This document shows, one piece after another, positions 1 to 8,809 of a stretch of DNA of 25,012 nt. How positions within the stretch are numbered: position 1 is the first letter of the stretch; the number at the start of each line of letters is the position of its first letter. Location: positions 1-25,012 of the forward strand of contig JACFNM010000013.1 of NCBI GenBank assembly GCA_019454915.1, written 5' to 3'. The stretch is from Chitinophagaceae bacterium (lineage in GTDB: Bacteria; Bacteroidota; Bacteroidia; Chitinophagales; Chitinophagaceae). The position numbers were made by a program, and so were the translations under genes. Under the pieces are notes generated by a model. It was not told where the DNA came from and searched no databases. It was given only the letters and a program-made list of their open reading frames with translations.

Positions 1-3000
1 GGCGTGTGGCGTCCGGGAGACACGATGTATATCAATTTCATACTGGAAGATAAACGGGGTGATTTACCCAAAGACCATCCTGTAGAATTCAACTTAATCA
101 CTCCGCAGGGACAGCTATACAAAAGAATGATAGAAACCAAAGGCGAAAACGGGTTCTATCTTTTTACCACGTCCACCGATGCGGCTTCTCCTACGGGCAA
201 CTGGTTGGCCAGGGTTAAAGTGGGTGGAGCATCTTTTGAAAAGCGGTTGAAGGTGGAAACAATCATGCCCAATCGTTTAAAGATTGAACTGGACTTTGGA
301 CAGAAAGCAGAGGATGAGTTCCCCGACTTATCTAAAGGAACACTAAAATCCAACTGGCTATTTGGCGCTCCCGCAAATAATTTAGAGGCGAAAATAGACG
401 CTTCCCTTTATGCACGAAAGACTGCTTTCAAAAAATTTCCCGGTTACCATTTTGATAACCCCACTTCTAACTACCAGGAAGAAACGAAAACTATTTTTAG
501 CGGAAGGCTCAATGAAGAGGGGGTGGCATCATTTCAACCCAACTTTGGATCGATAAAGAATGCGCCGGGCATGCTCAGCGCCAGTCTCCTGGTAAAAGTA
601 TTTGAACCGGGCGGAGCATTCAGTATAGATAATACCGTTGTACCCTACAGTCCCTATAAAAGTTATGCGGGGATCCAAATGCCCGAAGGAGAGAAGCCCT
701 GGGGTTATCTCGCTACGGACAAAACATTCAGTCTGCCTATTGTCAATGTAGATGCAAAGGGCAATCTGTTAAACGGCGCTCAAAAAATGGAAGTAATGCT
801 TTATCGCATAAGCTGGCGCTGGTGGTGGGATGGCAAAGATGATTTTAGCAATTTCACCCAAAACACCTATAATAAGTTACTCAAGAAAGATACCGTGCAG
901 CTAACCAATGGGAAGGGTGAATGGAAGCTCTCCGCGCCCGGTAAAGAATGGGGTCGTTACCTGATACTGGTAAAGGATTTACAAAGCGGCCACCAAACCG
1001 GTCAGCCCGTATATTTTGATGACTCCTGGTGGCAGACGAGAAATAATATGGGTGATCCTTCGGCTGCCGCGATGCTGTCCTTTACATCAAACAAAGAGAA
1101 ATACAATGTAGATGAAAATATAACGCTTCAGATTCCGGGAAGCAAAGGAGCCCGCGCGTTTATCAGCATAGAATCCGGAAGTCGCATTATCAAAACAGAC
1201 TGGGTGGATATGCAGGAAGGGCAAACGCAATACACCTTCAAAGCTGAAGCCGGCATGGCGCCGAACATCTACGTGAATGTGAGTCTGATACAACCCCATG
1301 CACAGACTGTGAACGACCTGCCTATCAGAATGTATGGAGTCATCCCCATTTTAATTGAAGATAACAATACGGTTATCAAACCTGTAATCCAACTGCCGGA
1401 CGTTATCCGTCCTGAGCAATCCACGTCCATTACCGTCTCAGAAGCTAACGGGAAGGCGATGACGTATTCCATCGCCATTGTTGACGAAGGGCTGCTCGAT
1501 CTGACGCATTTTAAAACGCCCAATCCGCACGATGCCCTATATGCGAGAGAAGCATTGGGGGTAAAGAGTTGGGATTTATTTGATAACGTGATTGGAGCAT
1601 GGGGCACGAGGCTGGAAAGAATACTTACGATAGGAGGCGACGAAGCGGCAGCCGGCGCCGGAAAAGGAAACAGGGCGAATCGTTTTAAGCCCATTGTCAA
1701 ATATATGGGACCCTACCAATTGAAGAAGGGGCAGAAACAAACGCACGCCTTTCAACTGCCACCCTATATCGGTTCTGTGCGGGCAATGGTTGTTGCATCG
1801 GGAGCGGGAGCCTACGGAGCGGCTGAAAAAACGTGTACGGTAAAGAATCCTCTTATGATTTTAGGAACCATGCCCCGGGTACTTGCCCCCGCGGAAACGG
1901 TGAGGATTCCGGTTTCGGTATTTGCCCTGGAAAATAACATTCGAAATGTTTCCGTTTCTCTTCAAAACAACGAATTACTTGAAATAGAAGGATCCTCTAC
2001 CCAACAGGTATCTTTTCAAACTCCCGGAGAGAAAATGATTTTCTTTAACGCCAAAGTAAAAGAGAAAACGGGTGTCGCCAAAGTTAAGATATCAGCTACG
2101 GGCGCTTCTGAAAAAGCCCATTATGAATTAGAATTACAAGTCCGGAATCCCAACCCGGTCATAACCAATGTTTCTTCGTTTACCCTGGATGCCGGTCAAT
2201 CATGGAATGAGACCGTGAAACCATTCGGAATTTCGGAAAACAGTAAAGCCACGCTGGAGATATCCTCTATACCACCTATCAACCTGGAAAAGAGATTAGA
2301 CTACCTGATACAATATCCGCACGGATGCATAGAACAAATTACTTCAGCGGCTTTTCCTCAACTCGTTCTTTCCCAACTGACAACGTTAAGCGACCGGAGA
2401 AAGGCCGAAACGGAAAGGAATATTCGTTCAGTGATAGAACGAACCAGGAGCTTTCAACTTCCGGATGGAGGATTCAGCTATTGGCCAGGATTAACAGAGA
2501 GTGATGAATGGGGAACAAACTATGCGGGTCATTTCCTGCTGAAGGCAAAAGAACAGGGATACATTGTTCCTGCCGAACTTATTCAGCAATGGATAATCTT
2601 TCAGCGGAGGAAAGCCAATCAATGGGCGCCGTCTACGCAAAATTTTTACGGTGGCGATCTCATGCAGGCTTACCGTCTTTACTTGCTCGCTTATGCCAAA
2701 GCGCCTGAGCTTGGAGCTATGAACAGGCTAAAGGAATTCAAATATTTATCCCCCGAAGCAAAATGGCGGCTAAGCGCCGCCTATCAATTGGTGGGGCAGG
2801 GAGAAGTTGCTTCCTCACTGATTCAGGGCGTCCCCACTACGTTTAAAACACCTCAGGATCCCGGCTTAACCTACGGCTCTGAGCTAAGGGATGAGGCGAT
2901 GGTATTAGAAGCGCTTACCCTGATGAACAGGAGGAAGGAAGCGACGGAAGTGTTGAAGTCCGTTTCTGCTAAGTTGGCTTCCGAACGTTGGTACAGCACG

Positions 3001-3681
3001 CAAACCACCGCCTATAGCCTGATAGCCATCGCGGCTTATTGCGGTACGAATGAAAGCAAAGAAAAGGCGACTGCATCGGGGAGCGTCAACGGCAAGAATA
3101 TCCAGATCAACACAACAGCCGCCATTACCCAGCTTCCGGTAAGTACAACGGATAAGAACAAGAGTATTAGCATCACAAACAACGGGAACAATACACTGTT
3201 CGTCCGGCTCATTACCCAGGGGCAACCCGTCAGCGGTGAGGAAGTTCAAATTCAGAATAACCGGGATGTGTTGACGATGGCCGTGGATTATCTCAATTTA
3301 AATGGAACGCTATTAAAGCCCGATCTCATCCCCCAGGGAACCGACTTCGTGGCAAGGGTAAAAATATATAACCCGGGTATTCGCGGAAGATATCGTAACA
3401 TGACGCTTTCCCAGATATTCCCGGCAGGCTGCGAAATATTAAATACCCGCATGCTCGACAATGAAGGCAGCTTTCATTCGTCGCCGTTCAGTTATCAGGA
3501 TATTCGTGACGACCGGGTGTACACTCATTTCGACATAAGGGAAGGAGAGACACTTACTTATTATGTGATGCTGAACGCGGCCTATACGGGAAATTATTTT
3601 TTACCGGGTGTATACTGTGATGCCATGTATGATAATACCATCGGCGCAGGTGTAAAAGGGCAATGGGTGGAAGTGAAATGA
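1..3681 (+). CDS. Alpha-2-macroglobulin family protein, 5' end outside the window
   Basis: The frame is already open at base 1 and ends with TGA at 3679-3681, so this is the C-terminal 1,226 residues of a longer protein. The first visible residues (GVWRPGDTMYINF) match the YRPGE-type motif that opens a macroglobulin (MG) domain. A thioester motif GCIEQ (CxEQ) is intact at 2323-2337, inside a helical thioester domain (about 2270-3030). The C-terminal part (AAYTGNYFLPGVYCDAMYDN) matches the receptor-binding-like last domain of bacterial A2Ms. Known for the family: periplasmic, usually lipid-anchored traps that bind attacking proteases covalently through the thioester. The N-terminal signal and lipobox cannot be checked here. 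The stop overlaps the pbpC start (ATGA), and A2M-pbpC pairing is known from other bacteria, so a shared role in envelope defence is inferred. Confidence 0.95.
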   Translation, partial: GVWRPGDTMYINFILEDKRGDLPKDHPVEFNLITPQGQLYKRMIETKGENGFYLFTTSTDAASPTGNWLARVKVGGASFEKRLKVETIMPNRLKIELDFGQKAEDEFPDLSKGTLKSNWLFGAPANNLEAKIDASLYARKTAFKKFPGYHFDNPTSNYQEETKTIFSGRLNEEGVASFQPNFGSIKNAPGMLSASLLVKVFEPGGAFSIDNTVVPYSPYKSYAGIQMPEGEKPWGYLATDKTFSLPIVNVDAKGNLLNGAQKMEVMLYRISWRWWWDGKDDFSNFTQNTYNKLLKKDTVQLTNGKGEWKLSAPGKEWGRYLILVKDLQSGHQTGQPVYFDDSWWQTRNNMGDPSAAAMLSFTSNKEKYNVDENITLQIPGSKGARAFISIESGSRIIKTDWVDMQEGQTQYTFKAEAGMAPNIYVNVSLIQPHAQTVNDLPIRMYGVIPILIEDNNTVIKPVIQLPDVIRPEQSTSITVSEANGKAMTYSIAIVDEGLLDLTHFKTPNPHDALYAREALGVKSWDLFDNVIGAWGTRLERILTIGGDEAAAGAGKGNRANRFKPIVKYMGPYQLKKGQKQTHAFQLPPYIGSVRAMVVASGAGAYGAAEKTCTVKNPLMILGTMPRVLAPAETVRIPVSVFALENNIRNVSVSLQNNELLEIEGSSTQQVSFQTPGEKMIFFNAKVKEKTGVAKVKISATGASEKAHYELELQVRNPNPVITNVSSFTLDAGQSWNETVKPFGISENSKATLEISSIPPINLEKRLDYLIQYPHGCIEQITSAAFPQLVLSQLTTLSDRRKAETERNIRSVIERTRSFQLPDGGFSYWPGLTESDEWGTNYAGHFLLKAKEQGYIVPAELIQQWIIFQRRKANQWAPSTQNFYGGDLMQAYRLYLLAYAKAPELGAMNRLKEFKYLSPEAKWRLSAAYQLVGQGEVASSLIQGVPTTFKTPQDPGLTYGSELRDEAMVLEALTLMNRRKEATEVLKSVSAKLASERWYSTQTTAYSLIAIAAYCGTNESKEKATASGSVNGKNIQINTTAAITQLPVSTTDKNKSISITNNGNNTLFVRLITQGQPVSGEEVQIQNNRDVLTMAVDYLNLNGTLLKPDLIPQGTDFVARVKIYNPGIRGRYRNMTLSQIFPAGCEILNTRMLDNEGSFHSSPFSYQDIRDDRVYTHFDIREGETLTYYVMLNAAYTGNYFLPGVYCDAMYDNTIGAGVKGQWVEVK

Positions 3682-6095
3682 TTATCAGAAATAAACTGTG
3701 CGTTTTGAAACGGATTTTTTCTACATGGAAGAGGAGGACCAAAGTAGGAGTGATCATTGGGATAGCGGCGCTTACCTGGTTCGCTTTTTGTCTTCCCGAA
3801 CCGCTGTTTCACTCACCCACTTCTTATGTTATCGAGGACCGGCAGGGAGCATTATTGGGCGCTACCATTGCCGATGACGGACAATGGCGTTTTCCAAATA
3901 CCTACCACGTTCCGGAGAAATTCAGGGATTGCATTATCACGTTTGAAGATAAGCGGTTCTTCTATCATCCGGGGATAGACCTGTTGGCGCTCCTTCGGGC
4001 CGTTAAACAGAATCTTTCTTCAGGTGAGACCGTCAGCGGAGCCAGTACGATTACGATGCAGGTTATTCGTCTTTCCCGAAATCAAAACAGGAATCTTTAT
4101 CAGAAGTTCGTTGAGGGGCTATTAGCTTTACGGTTAGAACTGTCGTATTCAAAAAATAGTATCCTCGCGCTCTATGCTTCCAATGCCCCCTTTGGCAGCA
4201 ATATAGTAGGGTTAGAAGCCGCTTCCTGGAGATACTATGGAAGGAGTCCCGATAAATTAAGCTGGGGTGAAACGGCTGCGCTCGCCGTGCTCCCCAATGC
4301 ACCGTCCCTGGTGCATCCCGGCAAAAACCGGAATCTGCTATTACAAAAGCGAAATCAGTTGTTGTATAAACTTCAATCGGCAGGGAAAATAGACAGCACC
4401 ACCCGCTCTCTTGCCATGCTGGAACCGCTTCCGGAGGCGCCGTTGCCCATTCCTCAATTAGCGCCGCACTTATTACAACGATTTAAAAAAGAAGCATCAC
4501 CGGCTTCATCTACCCGTGTAAGAACAACCATCCTGGAAAATCTTCAATCAGGCATTACCCGGATAGTAGAACAGCATCACCGGCATTTGAAGGGAAATGG
4601 TATCGGGAATATTTGTGCATTGGTCGTGGAGGTTGAATCGGGAAAAACATTAGCTTATGTGGGTAACGCCTTCCATCCCGAAGAACCGGATTTACAAAGC
4701 CATGTAGATATTATTACCTCCCCGAGAAGCCCCGGCAGCGCGTTAAAACCATTGTTGTATGCCGGCATGTTAACCGACGGATTATTGTTGCCCAATATGT
4801 TGGTGCCGGATATACCTACTCAAATCGGCGGTTATACTCCCCAAAACTTCGACCTGGACTATGACGGAGCGGTTCCGGCCTCCACGGCGCTTTCGAGATC
4901 ACTGAATGTGCCCGCCGTACGTATGTTGCGTAATTACAAGTATCCCCGATTTTATGACTTTTTGAAATCAGCCGGGTTGACCACATTGAATTACCCCGCC
5001 GACCACTACGGTTTGTCCCTGATTTTAGGAGGTTGTGAAGTCACACCCTGGGATTTAGCCGGGACATATGCAAGCATGGCAAGAATCCTAAATCATGCAA
5101 CAGCCAATAAAGGCAAAACGCTTTCATCGGATGTCCATCCGGCATATTATGTCGAAAGGACTGAGGCTTCAGACTATTCACCTTCAGCATCCAAATCTGA
5201 CTATTTTAATTTTGTTGAGCCTGTTTCCTTATGGTATATGTTCCAGGCAATGGAAGAAGTGATGCGCCCGGGAGAAGAAGGGTTGTGGAAGCAGTTTAGT
5301 TCCGCCCAACGAATAGCCTGGAAAACAGGCACCAGCTTCGGTTTTAGAGATGCATGGGCAATAGGCGTCACACCCAAATACGTAGTCGTTGTATGGACGG
5401 GTAACGGTAGCAATGAAGGGAGACCGGGACTGATTGGAGTACAGGCTGCCGCTCCCGTATTGTTTGATATTGTACGCACTTTACCTCAATCGCCCTGGTT
5501 TACCGAACCGACATCTGCATACTATCCGGTAGCAGTGTGCAGGCAGAGCGGGTTCAGACCGACCGCTGATTGTATTGACATAGATACTATCCAGGGAAAC
5601 GTACAGAGTATTCACGCTCCCCTTTGCCCTTACCATAGCATTATTCATCTGGATCAAAGCCAACAGTACCAGGTATCAGAAAATTGCGTGTCTCCGGCAG
5701 AGATGATCCACAAAAGCTGGTTCATATTGCCGCCGGTGATGGAATGGTACTACAAACGAAAACATTATGGTTATCATCTTCTGCCTCCTTTTAAACCCGG
5801 GTGCGCCAACATCGTAATGGGAAAATCGCTTTCCTTCATTTACCCCGGTGAGGGCGCCAGAATATATGTGCCACGGGAAATTACCGGACAAAAAGGAAGA
5901 ACTGTGTTTACAGCCGCCCACTCGAAACCAGATATAAAAATTTTCTGGCATTTAGACGGAAACTATATCGGCACTACGGTTTCTCCTCATCAAATGGATT
6001 TGTATCCGCCGCCCGGCGCTCATACCATAACGCTTGTAGATGAATCGGGAGAAAGCATATCGAGGCGATTTTATATATTAAACGGGGAAGAATAA
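3678..6095 (+). CDS. pbpC: Penicillin-binding protein 1C (bifunctional glycosyltransferase/transpeptidase)
   Basis: An 805-residue protein that polymerises glycan strands and cross-links peptides at the outer face of the inner membrane. One N-terminal membrane helix (about residues 23-40) is followed by a GT51 glycosyltransferase domain with EDKRFFYHPG (from residue 90) and ASTITMQ (122-128). The transpeptidase domain has SALK (354-357), SLN (408-410) and KTG (549-551), so both activities look intact. The last ~85 residues match the BiPBP_C domain specific to PBP1C. A cysteine-bearing linker (about residues 615-675) lies between them. The ATG at 3678 overlaps the upstream A2M stop as ATGA, which suggests translational coupling. 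An in-frame ATG at 3663 would add five residues. The pairing with A2M supports the PBP1C assignment over PBP1A. Confidence 0.95.
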   Translation: MIIRNKLCVLKRIFSTWKRRTKVGVIIGIAALTWFAFCLPEPLFHSPTSYVIEDRQGALLGATIADDGQWRFPNTYHVPEKFRDCIITFEDKRFFYHPGIDLLALLRAVKQNLSSGETVSGASTITMQVIRLSRNQNRNLYQKFVEGLLALRLELSYSKNSILALYASNAPFGSNIVGLEAASWRYYGRSPDKLSWGETAALAVLPNAPSLVHPGKNRNLLLQKRNQLLYKLQSAGKIDSTTRSLAMLEPLPEAPLPIPQLAPHLLQRFKKEASPASSTRVRTTILENLQSGITRIVEQHHRHLKGNGIGNICALVVEVESGKTLAYVGNAFHPEEPDLQSHVDIITSPRSPGSALKPLLYAGMLTDGLLLPNMLVPDIPTQIGGYTPQNFDLDYDGAVPASTALSRSLNVPAVRMLRNYKYPRFYDFLKSAGLTTLNYPADHYGLSLILGGCEVTPWDLAGTYASMARILNHATANKGKTLSSDVHPAYYVERTEASDYSPSASKSDYFNFVEPVSLWYMFQAMEEVMRPGEEGLWKQFSSAQRIAWKTGTSFGFRDAWAIGVTPKYVVVVWTGNGSNEGRPGLIGVQAAAPVLFDIVRTLPQSPWFTEPTSAYYPVAVCRQSGFRPTADCIDIDTIQGNVQSIHAPLCPYHSIIHLDQSQQYQVSENCVSPAEMIHKSWFILPPVMEWYYKRKHYGYHLLPPFKPGCANIVMGKSLSFIYPGEGARIYVPREITGQKGRTVFTAAHSKPDIKIFWHLDGNYIGTTVSPHQMDLYPPPGAHTITLVDESGESISRRFYILNGEE

Positions 6096-6106
6096 TGACT
6101 TTTTTC

Positions 6107-6123
6107 GCGCAGGCAAACTGCGC
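6107..6123. other. Short perfect hairpin after pbpC
   Basis: GCGCAG at 6107-6112 pairs perfectly with CTGCGC at 6118-6123 around a 5-nt loop, 11 bases after the pbpC stop. The T-run lies before the stem on the + strand rather than after it, so this is not a textbook intrinsic terminator. It may still cap the 3' end of the A2M-pbpC mRNA. This is inferred from position only. Confidence 0.4.
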
Positions 6124-6150
6124 TGCTCTTCATAATCCCTGAAATTACCC

Positions 6151-6158
6151 TATTTTTG
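6151..6158 (+). promoter_or_regulatory. Bacteroidota -7 promoter box for sucD
   Basis: TATTTTTG is an exact match to TAnnTTTG, the -7 consensus of the Bacteroidota housekeeping sigma factor. It ends 33 bases before the ATG at 6192. No clear -33 TTTG is visible. The box contains the ATG-less upstream extension of the frame, which argues against a start at 6156. Confidence 0.6.
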
Positions 6159-6191
6159 CCACGCTACACATTCAGAAACAATATTCACATT

Positions 6192-7091
6192 ATGTCGGTT
6201 TTAGTAAACAAACAGTCTAAGATAATTGTACAGGGATTCACAGGTACGGAAGGAACTTTCCATGCAAGTCAGATGATTGAATATGGCACACAGGTAGTGG
6301 GAGGTGTTACACCCGGTAAAGGTGGTCAGAAGCATCTTGACCGGCCTGTTTTCAACACCGTGGCTGATGCTGTAAATCAGACAGGAGCAGATGTGTCTAT
6401 TATTTTTGTGCCACCCGCTTTTGCCGCAGATGCCATCATGGAAGCCGCTGATGCGGGTATCGGACTTATCATCTGTATTACTGAAGGTATACCCGTGCAG
6501 GATATGGTGAAAGCGAAACATTATTTGCAGAATTCCTCTTCCAGACTGATTGGGCCCAATTGCCCGGGAGTTATTACAGCTGACGAATGTAAAGTAGGCA
6601 TTATGCCTGGTTTTATCTTCAAAAAAGGAAGGATAGGGATTGTTTCCAAATCAGGTACATTGACCTACGAAGCAGCGGATCAGGTGGCTAAAGCAGGTCT
6701 TGGAATTTCCACCGCCATCGGCATCGGCGGCGACCCAATCATTGGCACCACCACAAAAGACGCCGTTCAGCTATTTATGCAGGATGACGAGACAGACGGA
6801 ATTGTAATGATTGGCGAAATTGGCGGGAATATGGAAGCCGAGGCCGCCAGATGGATAAAAGAATACGGCACCAAACCCGTAGCAGGTTTTATAGCCGGAC
6901 AAACCGCTCCTCCGGGCAGGCGTATGGGTCATGCCGGCGCGATTGTAGGCGGGGCGGATGATACGGCAGCAGCCAAAATGAAGATATTGCGGGAATGTGG
7001 TATTGCAGTTGCCGAAAGTCCTGCTGATATTGGCAAAACTATTGCCGAAGCGCTGGCTAAGAATGCGGTGAAGAAAGAAGTTAAAATATAA
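6192..7091 (+). CDS. sucD: Succinyl-CoA synthetase (ADP/GDP-forming) subunit alpha
   Basis: A 299-residue alpha subunit of succinate-CoA ligase, the TCA-cycle enzyme that couples succinyl-CoA cleavage to NTP synthesis in the cytoplasm. The CoA-binding Rossmann domain begins with [20 protein letters not shown]. The ligase domain carries MGHAGAI with the phosphohistidine at residue 247, so the active site is intact. The start at 6192 (MSVLVNK) fits the family N-terminus. The frame can be extended to 6156, but that would put the start inside the -7 box. The beta subunit gene (sucC), which decides ADP or GDP specificity, is not in the window. The gene stands alone and converges with the transporter genes on its right. 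Confidence 0.96.
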   Translation: MSVLVNKQSKIIVQGFTGTEGTFHASQMIEYGTQVVGGVTPGKGGQKHLDRPVFNTVADAVNQTGADVSIIFVPPAFAADAIMEAADAGIGLIICITEGIPVQDMVKAKHYLQNSSSRLIGPNCPGVITADECKVGIMPGFIFKKGRIGIVSKSGTLTYEAADQVAKAGLGISTAIGIGGDPIIGTTTKDAVQLFMQDDETDGIVMIGEIGGNMEAEAARWIKEYGTKPVAGFIAGQTAPPGRRMGHAGAIVGGADDTAAAKMKILRECGIAVAESPADIGKTIAEALAKNAVKKEVKI

Positions 7092-7129
7092 AATATAAGC
7101 GAATAGCAGATCCCGGCGGACCTGTAAAG

Positions 7130-7930
7130 TTACTTATGCCCGTTTTTTCCGTTGGGCATTTTGCCCTCAGCTTCCAGCATGCGCATTTCTTTCACATCTT
7201 GTAAGAATTCAGATGCGAAAATGAAATCATTCAGCTTCTTGCTCTTACTGTAAATAATTTCTTTGTTGCTGCCTTCCCATTCTTTCTCTCCCTGGTGCAT
7301 GTAAATAATGTGGTCGCCAATTTCCATCACGCTATTCATATCGTGCGTATTGATGATAGTAGTCATATTGAATTCCTTTGTCACCTCATAAATAAGCTTG
7401 TCAATTACCAGAGATGTCTGAGGGTCCAGTCCGGAATTAGGCTCATCGCAAAACAGGTATTTCGGGTTCAACACGATTGCCCTCGCAATACCTACCCTTT
7501 TTTTCATCCCTCCGCTTATTTCCGCCGGAAACTTTTTGTTGACATCCTTAAGATTCACCCTGTCCAATACTTCATTCACTCTCTTCAATTTTTCTGAATA
7601 AGTCATTCGCGTAAACATATTCAAAGGGAACATCACATTTTTTTCCACCGTTTGGCTATCGAATAGGGCGGATCCCTGAAACAGCATCCCAATCTGCTGT
7701 CTCAACTCCTTCCTTTCTTCCAGTTCCATTGATGTAAAGCTCCTTCCGCTATATAGAATCTCCCCGCTGTCGGGTTCAAATAAACCCACCAGGCATTTCA
7801 TAAAAACGGTTTTTCCGCTACCGCTGGCGCCAATAATCAAATTGGCTTTCCCCGGCTCCATCAGGGCACTCACCCCGTTAATCACCAGTTTATCACCAAA
7901 CCCTTTTCTTAAATCCTTGATTTCGATCAT
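7130..7930 (-). CDS. mlaF: ABC transporter ATP-binding protein, MlaF/Mkl type
   Basis: A 266-residue cytoplasmic ATPase. It has Walker A GASGSGKT (34-41), Q-loop FQ (84-85), signature ISGGMKKR (138-145), Walker B YLFCDEP (158-164) and the switch histidine in NTHD (about 196). The ISGGMKKRVGIARA signature is typical of the Mla/Mkl subfamily, which powers phospholipid movement between the inner and outer membranes. It starts 18 nt after the stop of the MlaE-like permease gene and is surely co-transcribed with it. No MCE (MlaD) gene follows, because the convergent sucD lies directly downstream. The symbol is given by family resemblance. The lipid substrate and direction of transport cannot be read from the sequence. 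Confidence 0.88.
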   Translation of the reverse strand: MIEIKDLRKGFGDKLVINGVSALMEPGKANLIIGASGSGKTVFMKCLVGLFEPDSGEILYSGRSFTSMELEERKELRQQIGMLFQGSALFDSQTVEKNVMFPLNMFTRMTYSEKLKRVNEVLDRVNLKDVNKKFPAEISGGMKKRVGIARAIVLNPKYLFCDEPNSGLDPQTSLVIDKLIYEVTKEFNMTTIINTHDMNSVMEIGDHIIYMHQGEKEWEGSNKEIIYSKSKKLNDFIFASEFLQDVKEMRMLEAEGKMPNGKNGHK

Positions 7931-7948
7931 ATAATTGGAATAGGTTTA

Positions 7949-8686
7949 TTACAAGAGTAATGCAGCTAATATATAATCTGCAAACAAAATCATAATACAA
8001 CTGGTTACGACTGCTGTGGTGCTCGCCTTGCCGATTTCAAGTGCGCCCCCTTTAACGAAATAGCCAAAATAAGCAGGGATGCTTGATATAATAAAAGCAA
8101 AAGTATAGGCTTTGTACAAAGCAAAGGCAACATTAAAAGGAAGGAATCCGCTTAACAATCCGCCATCAAATTCTTCCGGCGCCAATATTCCCGTTAATGT
8201 ACCTGCCAGCCTGCCACCCCATATACCCAGCACACCGGCAATAATGACCAGCAGAGGGATCATAATAAAAGATGCCAGTATCTTAGGCATAATCAAATAA
8301 GCCTTAGTATTTATTCCCATTATTTCCAAAGCGTCAATTTGTTCACTCACCCGCATATTCCCTAATTCACTTGCGATTTTACTTCCTACCCCTCCGGCAA
8401 GAACTATACAAGTAATGGTGGGCGCAAACTCCAGAATGACGGTATCCCTTACTATCTGGGCAATTGTGGATTTTGGAATCAGATTACTCACCAATTGGTA
8501 GGCTGTTTGGAGGGTGGACACCGCACCGATAAATAACGCCACAATCATGACGATGCCCAATGATCCTATACCGATATCCGAACATTGATACATTAGTTCC
8601 TTCCAATACATTCTCCAGTTTTCGGGTTTGGTAAACATCCCCTTAATCATTAGAATATACCGGCCGAAATGGTTGAAAAAGTTCAT
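7949..8686 (-). CDS. mlaE: MlaE-family ABC transporter permease
   Basis: A 245-residue inner-membrane permease with an N-terminal amphipathic segment and about five hydrophobic segments. The conserved MlaE block GSKIASELGNMRVSEQIDAL (residues 101-120) is the coupling region that contacts the ATPase. Length and order fit the MlaE/YrbE family, the membrane half of the Mla phospholipid transporter. It is the first gene of a two-gene operon, with the ATPase following after 18 nt. A perfect -7 box lies 21 bases upstream of the ATG. The MCE partner must be encoded elsewhere, or the pair works with a different periplasmic component. Confidence 0.9.
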   Translation of the reverse strand: MNFFNHFGRYILMIKGMFTKPENWRMYWKELMYQCSDIGIGSLGIVMIVALFIGAVSTLQTAYQLVSNLIPKSTIAQIVRDTVILEFAPTITCIVLAGGVGSKIASELGNMRVSEQIDALEIMGINTKAYLIMPKILASFIMIPLLVIIAGVLGIWGGRLAGTLTGILAPEEFDGGLLSGFLPFNVAFALYKAYTFAFIISSIPAYFGYFVKGGALEIGKASTTAVVTSCIMILFADYILAALLL

Positions 8687-8707
8687 GCAGGTTGTTTAAA
8701 ATTCTGA

Positions 8708-8715
8708 CAAAAATA
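8708..8715 (-). promoter_or_regulatory. Bacteroidota -7 promoter box for the mlaE-mlaF operon
   Basis: Read on the minus strand the sequence is TATTTTTG, an exact TAnnTTTG match, 21 bases before the mlaE start codon. No convincing -33 element is visible. It implies that mlaEF is transcribed independently of the upstream gene at 8810-9859. Confidence 0.6.
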
Positions 8716-8809
8716 CCCGAAAATAATTTACGCTCCGGCATCGTCTACGGATTCCTTTCACCCCGTCCGGTACGCAAAAACCCGGAATACCATCAATTAT
8801 CCCCCATTT

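Noticed and set aside
1269..1700. 143-codon minus-strand frame inside the A2M gene
   Set aside because: Shadow of the strong A2M coding frame. Its sequence is low in complexity and matches no family.
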